Source: Phycisphaerae bacterium (lineage in GTDB: Bacteria > Planctomycetota > Phycisphaerae > UBA1845 > PWPN01). From it: a stretch of DNA of 64,000 bases. Below the pieces are notes generated by a model. That model did not search any database and was not told the origin of the DNA. It saw only the letters and a list, made by a program, of their open reading frames with translations. The stretch's first letter is position 1, and each line of letters starts with the position of its first letter. The DNA is taken from positions 186,001-250,000 of the forward strand of contig JAGNEZ010000002.1 in NCBI GenBank assembly GCA_018003015.1, in the 5' to 3' direction. The position numbers and the translations under genes were made by a program. Of this stretch, positions 53,893 through 61,980 are shown one piece after another.

Positions 53893-55740
53893 ATGACGCA
53901 GAATGCGCCCGTATCCCATTGCGACTCATCACTTGTGGCCCGTCCTTTCGATCTTCCTTCGTTCTTCCCTGCCTGGGCAAGGTCCCTGGCCGAGGCTTAC
54001 TTCTCCGGAACGACCTGTCTGTTCGTTCTGCACGGGAATGTTCATGATCTGATCCCGTTGTCGAACGACGAGAATGGCGGCTATTGCGGTCTGCCCGAGT
54101 TCCTGGCGGCGCAGGTGTTTGGATCATGGCATTTGGTCCTGCACTATGATCTGGGGCAGGGATTGCGGCCGATGAGTGGGGGCGATCCCGACCGTCTCAA
54201 GGAGATGGTTCAGTATTTGACTGCACGCATGGGCGAGCCGGCATCTTGGCCGCGCGACCCCGACAAAGTGCTCCTTTTGCTGGACGCGCTGATCGAGCGG
54301 AACCTGCTGGAGGATGATCCCGGTCGGCGCAAGAAGATCGCCGTGGTTCTGGATTATGCCCAGTACCTGGCGCCGGCTGGCGACCTGGGGGCGCTGGCCC
54401 GCGGGCAGGGCACGAATCTTGTCCGGATGCTGTCCTGGGCCCAGAATCCGTACATCAAGCGCATCAACGTCGCGTTCATCCTGGTGGCGGACAAGCTCTC
54501 CGAGGTGAACGACCGGCTGGTCCAGAGCCCTCATGTGGCCGCGATTGAGATTCCACTGCCCGACATCACGACGCGGGAGGCCTTTGCCCGGTGGGCGGCC
54601 GGCCAGGTCGATGCCGGCAAGTCCGGTTCGTCTCCGGTGATGGAGGCGCAGGGCTCGACGAGTGGTCCGCCGACGGGCCAAAACATGTCCCCGGCCGAGT
54701 TGGCCGTCATGTCCAATGGCCTGAGTCTGGTGAATCTCAACGTGGTCCTGTCCCAAGCCCGGCATGCGAAGCGGGGTGTGGATCCTGGGCGTTTCAAACA
54801 GCTCAAGAAGACCATGATCGAGCGGCAGTGCCAGGGGCTGGTCGAGTTCGTGGAGCCGCCGCACACGCTCGACTTGGTCACCGGCCAGGCCGCCGCCAAG
54901 CAGCGGCTGCGCGACGATGCCGATCTCATTCTGCACAACCGGCTGGAGGCGGCCCCGATGGGCTACCTGTTAAGCGGGCCGGTCGGCACGGGCAAGACAT
55001 TCCTGGCCGAGTGCTACGCCGGCTCGGTCGGCATTCCCTGTCTGAAACTCCGCAATTTCCGATCGAAGTACGTGGGCGAGACGGAGGGTAATCTGGAGAA
55101 CGTGCTGACCGTCCTTCGTTCGCTCGGACCGGTGGTGGTCATCATTGACGAGGCTGACGCGGCTTTGGGTAATCGCTCGGCGGAAGGTGACTCGGGCACA
55201 TCAAGCCGCGTATTCTCCATGATTGCCAGCCAGATGGGCGACACCCGCTATCGCGGCAAGATTGTCTGGATGCTGCTGACTTGCCGGCCCGACCTGCTTC
55301 CGATCGACCTGAAACGGCAGGGGCGGGCCGAGGTGCACATTCCGATGTTCTATCCGCAGGACGAGGCCGAGGTTCGGGAGATGTTCCTGGCCATGGCCCG
55401 GAAGAACAAGGTGGTCCTCAGACCTGAGACGCTGCCGCCGATCACCGCGCAGGGGCAGCTCAGTGGTGCGGACATCGAGAGCATCGTCCTGACCGCCAGG
55501 CGGAAGGCTCTCGGGGCCGGTCGAACGGAACTGGCCCAGACGGACGTCCAGGAGGCCTTCACCGAGTTCATCCCGTCAGCTCACGGTCTGGAGAAGGAGC
55601 TGCAGGAACTGGCGGCGGTGCTGGAATGTACCCAGCTGACGTTCCTGCCGCCCAAGTGGCGCGCGAGGGTTGCAGAGCCCGGTGGCCGGGCCCAGCTCCA
55701 GGAGCGGATGATGGCCATTCGAAGCCTGTTGAAGGACTGA
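53893..55740 (+). CDS. AAA+ ATPase with a degenerate first ATPase domain
   Basis: A 615-residue protein resembling the Ycf46-like AAA group. The C-terminal AAA+ core has Walker A GPVGTGKT (from about residue 361), Walker B VVVIIDEADAA (about 414-424), TCRPDLLPIDLKRQGR as sensor-1/Arg-finger region, and SGADIESIV as sensor 2. Residues 30-230 form an ATPase-like fold without a P-loop: LFVLHGNVHDLI stands where Walker A would be, and IAVVLDYAQYL resembles Walker B. It probably works as a hexameric motor. Directly behind the PspA-like gene, it may disassemble PspA polymers or act on the VWA protein. Confidence 0.85.
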   Translation: MTQNAPVSHCDSSLVARPFDLPSFFPAWARSLAEAYFSGTTCLFVLHGNVHDLIPLSNDENGGYCGLPEFLAAQVFGSWHLVLHYDLGQGLRPMSGGDPDRLKEMVQYLTARMGEPASWPRDPDKVLLLLDALIERNLLEDDPGRRKKIAVVLDYAQYLAPAGDLGALARGQGTNLVRMLSWAQNPYIKRINVAFILVADKLSEVNDRLVQSPHVAAIEIPLPDITTREAFARWAAGQVDAGKSGSSPVMEAQGSTSGPPTGQNMSPAELAVMSNGLSLVNLNVVLSQARHAKRGVDPGRFKQLKKTMIERQCQGLVEFVEPPHTLDLVTGQAAAKQRLRDDADLILHNRLEAAPMGYLLSGPVGTGKTFLAECYAGSVGIPCLKLRNFRSKYVGETEGNLENVLTVLRSLGPVVVIIDEADAALGNRSAEGDSGTSSRVFSMIASQMGDTRYRGKIVWMLLTCRPDLLPIDLKRQGRAEVHIPMFYPQDEAEVREMFLAMARKNKVVLRPETLPPITAQGQLSGADIESIVLTARRKALGAGRTELAQTDVQEAFTEFIPSAHGLEKELQELAAVLECTQLTFLPPKWRARVAEPGGRAQLQERMMAIRSLLKD

Positions 55741-55817
55741 GGGCCGTCGGACGCCGGTCCGACCCCGGTTCGGTCTCCTTGGAATCGTTCTGGGTTCGAT
55801 GAAATGAGGGCGATGAA

Positions 55818-56282
55818 ATGGCGACTACGAAGAAAGTGAAAAGGGCAGCCTCGAGGAAAGCCGTCGCCGCCAGGTCGGCAGGCAAGAAGGGGCCGGCGAA
55901 GGGCAAGGTCACCGCCAGGGGGAAGTCCAAGCCCGGCCCGAGGGCCAAGAAGACGGCCGGGAGGGCGGCCAAGGCTGCTCCGGCCAAGAGGGGATCCCGC
56001 CTGAGTTGGCTGGACGGTGCCTCCCACAGACCGCTGATCGACCGCTACGCCAGGCAGCTCCGCAGTTTCCTGGAAGCCGTGGCCGACGGCGTGATCGAGG
56101 AGCGCGAACTGGCTGCCCAGGAAGAGCGGCTGGTGAAGCTCATGAAAGAGGTGGAGCCCAGGCTCAATGACGCGCTGCACGCGAAAGTCACCGAGCTCCT
56201 GTGTGAGCTCACCGCGTACGACATCATGCAGATGATGCATGCAATGTGCGAGAACCGGCCCAAGAGCGTGTTCCAGGGTTGA
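55818..56282 (+). CDS. small protein with Lys/Ala-rich tail and helical C-terminal domain, function unknown
   Basis: A 154-residue protein. Residues 1-58 are a Lys/Ala/Gly/Arg/Pro tail (SRKAVAARSAGKKGPAKGK, RAAKAAPAKR) resembling histone H1 or AlgP tails. Residues 60-154 form a compact helical region (WLDGASHRPLIDRYARQL, EERELAAQEERLVKLMKEV, LCELTAYDIMQMMHAM). The basic tail could bind DNA, RNA or acidic phospholipids. It lies between the AAA+ and VWA genes and may be an adaptor. No family was recognised. Confidence 0.75.
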   Translation: MATTKKVKRAASRKAVAARSAGKKGPAKGKVTARGKSKPGPRAKKTAGRAAKAAPAKRGSRLSWLDGASHRPLIDRYARQLRSFLEAVADGVIEERELAAQEERLVKLMKEVEPRLNDALHAKVTELLCELTAYDIMQMMHAMCENRPKSVFQG

Positions 56283-56334
56283 CTCTGGATCCTCCCATGG
56301 GCCATGGATTGCGCGAAGGCGAGGAGGATGGGCC

Positions 56335-57195
56335 ATGAGACATGGCGGCTTGGGGCGCAGGTTTTTCCCGCGACGGCGGTGGACTGCGGGGTCGGACGTC
56401 AGCCGGGTTCATGTGGCGGGCATACGGGCCGTCATGTTCGTGGTGATCGTTGCCTTCATGGCCAAGTGGGTGCTCGGCGGCTGCGACGGCCGCCAGGTGT
56501 CACCGCCCCCGAGCAAGTCGGGAGTGGTATCGACCCAGGCACCTCCAGCCGGTGGTTCGACCATTCCCCTGCCGGAAGCCGAGCAGCGGGTGTGCACGGC
56601 CGTGGCGATCCTGATCGATACCTCGGGCAGCATGGAGCAGTCGGTCCGAGGCTCAACCGGCGGTTGGCAGCAGAAGTACGTCCTGGCTCAGGAGGCCCTG
56701 AAGCGGATTGTGGCTTACACGGCCCAATGGCAGAAGAACCACACTGACCGGCTTCTGAACGTGGGGATCTACCGTTTCTCCAGTTCACCGGTGCAGATCT
56801 TGCCGATGGGCGAATTCAGGGCCGATCAGGCCGACGCGGCGGTCAGCTCCATTGGTCGTCCGGGCGGCGGGACTGCCATTGGCGAGGCGCTGACTGCCGG
56901 ATTCAAGGCTCTCTACCAGTCCGGCTGCACGCGCAAGCATCTGGTGTGCATCACCGACGGCGAGAACACGGTGGGGCCGCGGCCGGATCGGATCGCTCAG
57001 CAGTTGTATGCCCAGACCAAGGGCGAGGTCGAGCTTCATTTTGTTGCGTTCGACACCTCGGCCAAGTACTTTGGTTTCCTGAACAGGGTAAACGGGCATG
57101 TGGTTGAAGCGGCCGACGGGGCCCAACTGCAGGCCAAGCTGTCTGAGATCTACGAGAAGCGGATCCTGGCGGAGCAGATGCCCGTCGAGAAGTAG
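56335..57195 (+). CDS. membrane-anchored von Willebrand factor A-domain protein
   Basis: A 286-residue protein with an N-terminal anchor (VMFVVIVAFMAKWVLGGC, about residues 33-50). The LGGC could be a lipobox, making it a lipoprotein. A Pro/Ser linker follows, then a VWA domain with the full MIDAS: D95-T-S-G-S99, the GGGTAIGEAL threonine, and CITDGEN. VWA domains bind protein ligands via Mg2+, and AAA+/VWA pairs (MoxR, CbbQ/O, BchD/I) act together, so partnership with the AAA+ at 53893 is plausible even though this VWA domain faces the periplasm. The ATG at 56335 has GAGGAGG upstream. Confidence 0.85.
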   Translation: MRHGGLGRRFFPRRRWTAGSDVSRVHVAGIRAVMFVVIVAFMAKWVLGGCDGRQVSPPPSKSGVVSTQAPPAGGSTIPLPEAEQRVCTAVAILIDTSGSMEQSVRGSTGGWQQKYVLAQEALKRIVAYTAQWQKNHTDRLLNVGIYRFSSSPVQILPMGEFRADQADAAVSSIGRPGGGTAIGEALTAGFKALYQSGCTRKHLVCITDGENTVGPRPDRIAQQLYAQTKGEVELHFVAFDTSAKYFGFLNRVNGHVVEAADGAQLQAKLSEIYEKRILAEQMPVEK

Positions 57196-57268
57196 CGGGT
57201 GTGGAGACGAAGGCGAGTGGAACGGCGGGCGTTCGGCCCGCAAGGTCCAGCAACATGGAGGTCAAGTC

Positions 57269-59002
57269 ATGGCAGGACAACCCAAGGCACCGTTCTTTGT
57301 GGCGCTGGCCCTGGTGGTCGCCGCGCTGGTGGGCTTCGCGATCTACCGGAGCGATCTCATCGCCCCGCGGGAGAGGAAGGCCGACACGGGCGGCCCCATG
57401 CAGTTGCCTCCGGCCCAGCAGGTCGAGAACGCCAGTGACGCCAGCGGCGTGACCACGGTCAAGGAATACACCTTCAAGGCCTCGGAGCGTCTGCCGGAGG
57501 TCAAGGGTACCAGCGCGTACAAGCCACTGGTGGACAACACCGTCCGCTTCGCCCTGAATGTTTGGGCTGGCTGGGCTCCGATCATTCTGGCCAATGAAGG
57601 CTTCAAGCCCAACCAGGTCTGGAAGACGGCCGACGGGCAGGAGTTCAAGGTCGAACTTGTGCTCATCGACAACCCGGTGGCCATGCGCGATGCTTATGCT
57701 TCCGGCGACGTGCATATAGGCTGGGCCACGCTGGACATGGTTCCGCTGTTCGTCGAGGGCTTCGTCGATTCCACCGGCAAGCCTCGTGACAGCCGGGTCA
57801 TGCCCCGCATCTACCAGCAGGTGGACTGGTCCAACGGCGGCGACGGCATCGTGGTCCGCGACGCCATCAAGACGGTGGCCGATCTTCGCGGCAAGCAGCT
57901 GGTGCTGGCTCAGAACTCGCCGTCGCATTACTTTGCCCTGAACATGCTGGTGGCGGGCGGTCTCCAGCCCTCCGAAGTCAACATGGTTTTCACCGAGGAT
58001 GCGTTCCAGGCCGCTGCGGCATTCAACACCCAGAAGGATATCGCCGGTGCCGTCTCCTGGGCGCCGGACATCTACAATCTCGAGAAGGTTGCGGGCAACC
58101 GGCTGCTGGTGACCACGGCCACGGCCAACAAGCTCATCGCCGACGTCTGGTTTGCCCGAGCCGACTTCGCCAAGGATCATCCGGGCATCTGCGAGGGGAT
58201 TGTCCGGGGCATCTTTGACGCCATGGTCACGCTCAAGGATGAGGCGGCCAGAAAGCACGTCGCGGAGCTGATGGCCCAGGGGTACAACATTCCTGCGTCC
58301 GACGCCCTGAACATGCTCGGCGACGCCCACAGCACGAACTGGGCCGAGAACTACCAGTTTTTCCGCAATCAGAACAATCCGGCCAACTTCGAGCGGATCT
58401 GGAATCAATCCTACTACCTGTATCGCAAGATCGGGGCGGTCAGGAATCCGCAGGTGCCGTTCGATCAGGTGATGGACTCCTCGGTCATCGAGAAGCTCGG
58501 CCAGGAAGAGAAGTACTCCTCCCAAAAAGACGAGTACAAGGTCCAGTTCACTCCGACCACGCCGGGCAGCATCAAGGCCGAGGACGAAATCCTGACCAAC
58601 ACCGTCTTCATTCACTTCTTCCCCAACAGCTGGGAACTTCGGAAGAAGGTGGCCAAGAAGCGGGAAGGCAAGGACGTCGAGGAGCTGTACGACCCCAACG
58701 TGGATTTCATTCTCGAGGACATCGCCAAGCTGGCCGCCCAGTTCGGTGCCGCCCGGATCATCATTCAGGGACACACCGACGGCTCGATGCGGAATCAAAT
58801 TCCCGCCACAATGGTCAAAGAGCTCTCGCTGCAGCGGGCCAACGCGGTCAAGGAAGAACTGGTCAACAAGTTCAAGATGGATCCCAACCAGTTCGCCGTC
58901 GAAGGAGTGGGCTGGGACAAGCCGGCCGACGCCAATGACCCCGACAACCACGCCAAGAACCGCCGGGTCGAGGTCAAGGTCTACCCGGCGGAGAAAGGAT
59001 GA
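57269..59002 (+). CDS. NitT/TauT-type substrate-binding protein fused to an OmpA peptidoglycan-binding domain
   Basis: A 577-residue fusion. A hydrophobic N-terminal helix (residues 8-25) without a clear cleavage site is likely a membrane anchor. Residues about 85-440 form a type II periplasmic binding fold of the NMT1/TauA kind (WAGWAPIILANEGF, GDVHIGWATLDMVPLF, VLAQNSPSHYFALNMLV, AVSWAPDIYNL). The C-terminal 110 residues are an OmpA_C domain with HTDG at 502-505, LSLQRANAV and NRRVEV near 564-569, the residues that contact diaminopimelate in peptidoglycan. The permease and ATPase genes follow. Such a fusion would tie an ABC transporter to the cell wall. ATG at 57269, GGAGG upstream. Confidence 0.88.
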   Translation: MAGQPKAPFFVALALVVAALVGFAIYRSDLIAPRERKADTGGPMQLPPAQQVENASDASGVTTVKEYTFKASERLPEVKGTSAYKPLVDNTVRFALNVWAGWAPIILANEGFKPNQVWKTADGQEFKVELVLIDNPVAMRDAYASGDVHIGWATLDMVPLFVEGFVDSTGKPRDSRVMPRIYQQVDWSNGGDGIVVRDAIKTVADLRGKQLVLAQNSPSHYFALNMLVAGGLQPSEVNMVFTEDAFQAAAAFNTQKDIAGAVSWAPDIYNLEKVAGNRLLVTTATANKLIADVWFARADFAKDHPGICEGIVRGIFDAMVTLKDEAARKHVAELMAQGYNIPASDALNMLGDAHSTNWAENYQFFRNQNNPANFERIWNQSYYLYRKIGAVRNPQVPFDQVMDSSVIEKLGQEEKYSSQKDEYKVQFTPTTPGSIKAEDEILTNTVFIHFFPNSWELRKKVAKKREGKDVEELYDPNVDFILEDIAKLAAQFGAARIIIQGHTDGSMRNQIPATMVKELSLQRANAVKEELVNKFKMDPNQFAVEGVGWDKPADANDPDNHAKNRRVEVKVYPAEKG

Positions 59003-59065
59003 TCGAGCCACCAGGACAGGGGTGAGGGAGGATCTGGGTGACGACACGAAAGAGCGGGTCGGGCG

Positions 59066-60103
59066 ATGAGTGAACAGCCTTCTTCCGCGGCCTCGTCGGC
59101 AGCGGCGGAGCCTGGGCCGGCGGCAGTTGCCCCGGGGGCCGCCGGCGTCGGGGTCTTGCGCCCGATCGGGTGGCTTTTTCGTGTGCGCGGTGAGCCGACA
59201 CTTTGGCAATCGGTCCTTTTCGGGGCCCTCTGCCTAGGCATCTGCCTGGGCGTCTGGTGGCTGGTGACCCGCGGCGAGGCGGAAAGCCGAACCGTGGGGC
59301 CGGCGGTCCTGCCGAGCCCGGGGGAGACTTTCGCCACCTTCGACACGCTATGGTTCGACCGGGCCCTGACGCGCAACACGTTGGCCAGTCTGCGGCGCGT
59401 GGCTCTGGGTTTCGGCCTGGCCACGCTGATCGGCGTTCCGTTGGGGGTGTTGTGTGGATGTTTCTCCTGGTGCCAGGCCTTCTTCGCCCCGCTTTCGATC
59501 TTCGGTCGGAACATACCCGTCGCGGCCCTGATCCCGCTGACTTTCTCGCTCTTCGGGATCGGCGAGCAGCAGAAGATCATGTTCATCTTCATTGCCTGTG
59601 TCGCCTTCATCATCTCGGATTCCGCCCAGGCGGTCCGCGACGTGGACATGCGCTACGTGGATACCGCCCACACGCTCGGCGCGCGAAGGCGGCAGATCAT
59701 CATGAAGGTCCTGGTGCCGTTGGCCTTGCCGGACATCTTCAATTCTCTGCGCCTGCTGTTCGGGCTGGCGTTCGGGTACATCATGCTGGCTGAACTGGTG
59801 AAGTTCGGCGGTGAGAGCGGCGGATTGGGCGACATCATCATCACATCGCAGCGGCGCGGACCGAAGGAGCACATCCTCTTGGTGCTGATGATCATTCCGG
59901 TCGTGGCCCTGGCGATCGACCGGATCCTGTATTGGGCCCAGCGAGAGCTGTTCCCGCATCGATACGGGGGTTTCGGCTTCTTGCACGCGGGGGTGCGCTT
60001 CGTCGTGCATCTGTGGGAGGACCTGAAGGGCTTGTTCTGGCGCTCCCACCGGCGGGTTGAGCTTCCTGTCACCTCGGTTTCGGCCCCGGAGAAGAAACCA
60101 TGA
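59066..60103 (+). CDS. ABC transporter permease, NitT/TauT family
   Basis: A 345-residue inner-membrane permease of the BPD_transp_1 type. After an Ala/Pro-rich cytosolic extension (1-45) there are about six hydrophobic segments. DTAHTLGARRRQIIMKVLVPLALPDIF (about residues 200-226) is the coupling-helix EAA motif that docks on the ATPase. The pattern resembles SsuC/TauC/NrtB, transporters of sulfonates or nitrate, but here the binding protein carries an OmpA domain. The stop overlaps the next start as ATGA. Confidence 0.9.
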   Translation: MSEQPSSAASSAAAEPGPAAVAPGAAGVGVLRPIGWLFRVRGEPTLWQSVLFGALCLGICLGVWWLVTRGEAESRTVGPAVLPSPGETFATFDTLWFDRALTRNTLASLRRVALGFGLATLIGVPLGVLCGCFSWCQAFFAPLSIFGRNIPVAALIPLTFSLFGIGEQQKIMFIFIACVAFIISDSAQAVRDVDMRYVDTAHTLGARRRQIIMKVLVPLALPDIFNSLRLLFGLAFGYIMLAELVKFGGESGGLGDIIITSQRRGPKEHILLVLMIIPVVALAIDRILYWAQRELFPHRYGGFGFLHAGVRFVVHLWEDLKGLFWRSHRRVELPVTSVSAPEKKP

Positions 60104-61041
60104 GTGATCCTCTGCTCGCCCCGGTCACCGCCGCACCCGCCGCGGCCGCGCTTGGCACTGCGTTGAGAGGGTTCTCGGCCCAGCCGGTCGGTGTGGGCCA
60201 GGTACTACCCGCCGTCCGCAAGCCGGAGGAACTGACCCGTCCCCACGTGGTTCAGTTCAACCGGGTGACGAAAACCTACAACCCCGGCCAAGCCAACGAG
60301 TACACGGCCATCACAGAGGTGACCTTCGTGGTCGAGGATCTGGCAAACAAGGGCGAGTTCATCTGCGTTCTTGGGCCCAGCGGTTGTGGCAAGAGCACGA
60401 TTCTTAGGCTCATTGCCGGCTTGGAGCCGCAGCATCCCGCGACATCGGGCGAAGTCTTGGTGTTGGGCCGGCCGGTGACGGAGCCCGGGGCGGACCGCGG
60501 GATGGTCTTCCAGGACTACACGAGCTTTGACCATCGCACCGTTCTGGAAAACGTGACCTTCGGCCTGGAGTGCCAGGGCATGCCCCGGAGGGAGCGCCAG
60601 GGGCTGGGCCGGGAATGGGTCAAACGCGTCGGGCTGGACGTGGACAAGGATGCCAACAAGTACCCCCATGAGCTCTCCGGTGGCATGCGTCAGCGCGTGG
60701 CCATCGCCCGCACGCTGATCCTGGAGCCCCGGATTATCCTCATGGACGAGCCTTTTGGGGCCCTTGACCCGATGACGCGGATGAACATGCAAGACCTCCT
60801 CCTCGGCCTCTGGCGATCGGTGGAAGCCACCGTCTTCTTCGTGACCCACTCCATCGAGGAAGCGGTTTTTCTGGGTGACCGGGTCTACGTGATGAGCAAC
60901 TCACCGGGTACAATCCTCAAGGAGTTGACCATCGAGCCGTCGGACCGGCCGTCCCGGGAGATGCAGCGCGAGCCGCGTTTCCAGGAGACGGTGTTTTTCA
61001 TTCGGGATCTGATCAGCAAGCTCGAGGAAGGTCGCGACTAG
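60100..61041 (+). CDS. ABC transporter ATP-binding protein, NitT/TauT family
   Basis: A 313-residue ABC ATPase with Walker A GPSGCGKS (residues 92-99), Q-loop MVFQDYTS, signature LSGGMRQR, Walker B IILMDEPFGALD and the H-loop His in FFVTHS. A roughly 45-residue Ala/Pro-rich N-terminal extension precedes the core and parallels the extension of the permease. It powers the transporter whose permease overlaps it by 4 nt. Confidence 0.93.
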   Translation: MSDPLLAPVTAAPAAAALGTALRGFSAQPVGVGQVLPAVRKPEELTRPHVVQFNRVTKTYNPGQANEYTAITEVTFVVEDLANKGEFICVLGPSGCGKSTILRLIAGLEPQHPATSGEVLVLGRPVTEPGADRGMVFQDYTSFDHRTVLENVTFGLECQGMPRRERQGLGREWVKRVGLDVDKDANKYPHELSGGMRQRVAIARTLILEPRIILMDEPFGALDPMTRMNMQDLLLGLWRSVEATVFFVTHSIEEAVFLGDRVYVMSNSPGTILKELTIEPSDRPSREMQREPRFQETVFFIRDLISKLEEGRD

Positions 61042-61051
61042 GACGGCTAGC

Positions 61052-61918
61052 ATGCGCTTTGCCAAGTATCTCAAGGTCGCCTTCCTGAACCGCTGGAACC
61101 TGCTGGTGACCGCGGGAGCCATAGGTTTCGCGATGTTGAGCGGCCAGGCCGACATCTGGGTGCCGCTGGTCCTGGCCGGCGAAGTGACCTACCTCGGACT
61201 GCTGGCCTCCCATTCGCGTTTCCAGGCCTACGTGGACGCCCATGAAGCCAAGGTGTTCCGGCAGCAGGGGACGGACACGGCTCAGCAGACCTACCGGACG
61301 ATCATCCAGTCCCTGCCGCCCAAGTCGGTCGAGCGATTTCGTCTTCTTCGTTCGCAGTGCCTCGAGCTCCGCCAGATCGCCCAGCAGCTCAAAGGGCCGG
61401 AGGCGGTCGAGCCCGCGGCCATCCTCGAGGAGTCCCAGGGGGCCGGCCTGGATCGACTTCTGTGGATCTACCTGCGGATGCTCTACACCCAGTATTCCAT
61501 CGAGCGCTTTCTGCAGAAGACCAGCGAGGCCCAGATCCAGAGGGATATCGCCAGCCTCGAGGAGCGGCTCAAGGCCGTAACCGGGGTTAGCGACGAAGTC
61601 CAACGGCAACGATTCGCCAAGGCCCTGGAGGACAACCTTCAGACCTCCCGGGATCGGCTGGCCAATTACCAGAAAGCAAAGGCCAATTGCGAACTGGTTC
61701 AACTGGAACTGGAACGGCTCGAGAACAAGATCCGCTCGCTCAGCGAGTTGGCGGTGAATCGCCAAGAGCCCGACTTCATTTCGGCTCAGGTGGACCAGGT
61801 GGCGTCCAGCATGGTTCAGACCGAGCGGACGATGAATGAGCTGCAATTCGCCACGGATCTCGGGATTCCTGATGAGACCGTTCCCGAGCTTCTGCGGACC
61901 GAGAAACTGCTCCAGTAG
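61052..61918 (+). CDS. two-TM coiled-coil membrane protein, function unknown
   Basis: A 288-residue protein with two closely spaced N-terminal hydrophobic segments (LLVTAGAIGFAMLSG, WVPLVLAGEVTYLGLLA; residues about 16-55), then a long helical, coiled-coil cytoplasmic part (IQRDIASLEERLKAV, LVQLELERLENKIRSLSEL). The layout is like XpaC-type (5-bromo-4-chloroindolyl phosphate hydrolysis) membrane proteins, but I see no sequence motif that proves it. It starts 10 nt after the ABC ATPase and closes the locus. It may link the transporter to the PspA/AAA+ proteins inside the cell. Confidence 0.8.
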   Translation: MRFAKYLKVAFLNRWNLLVTAGAIGFAMLSGQADIWVPLVLAGEVTYLGLLASHSRFQAYVDAHEAKVFRQQGTDTAQQTYRTIIQSLPPKSVERFRLLRSQCLELRQIAQQLKGPEAVEPAAILEESQGAGLDRLLWIYLRMLYTQYSIERFLQKTSEAQIQRDIASLEERLKAVTGVSDEVQRQRFAKALEDNLQTSRDRLANYQKAKANCELVQLELERLENKIRSLSELAVNRQEPDFISAQVDQVASSMVQTERTMNELQFATDLGIPDETVPELLRTEKLLQ

Positions 61919-61954
61919 TGGCTTCGAGCGGGGCAGCGATACCCGGAAAGATCC

Positions 61955-61960
61955 TACAAT
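61955..61960 (+). promoter_or_regulatory. -10-like box before the subtilase gene
   Basis: TACAAT matches a sigma70 -10 box and stands in an otherwise GC-rich gap, but the -35 region at the right distance is poor. A start near 61967 would leave a leader of about 14 nt before the ATG at 61981. Confidence 0.3.
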
Positions 61961-61980
61961 AGAGTATGCGGCAGTGTGGG

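Noticed and set aside
56951-59209. 752-codon antisense frame over the VWA and SBP-OmpA genes
   Set aside because: Mirror frame of conserved coding sequence, with no family resemblance or ribosome site.
59066-61041. Assigning the ABC transporter to taurine, sulfonate or nitrate uptake
   Set aside because: The fold families match, but the OmpA fusion and the PspA/AAA/VWA context argue against transferring substrate names.
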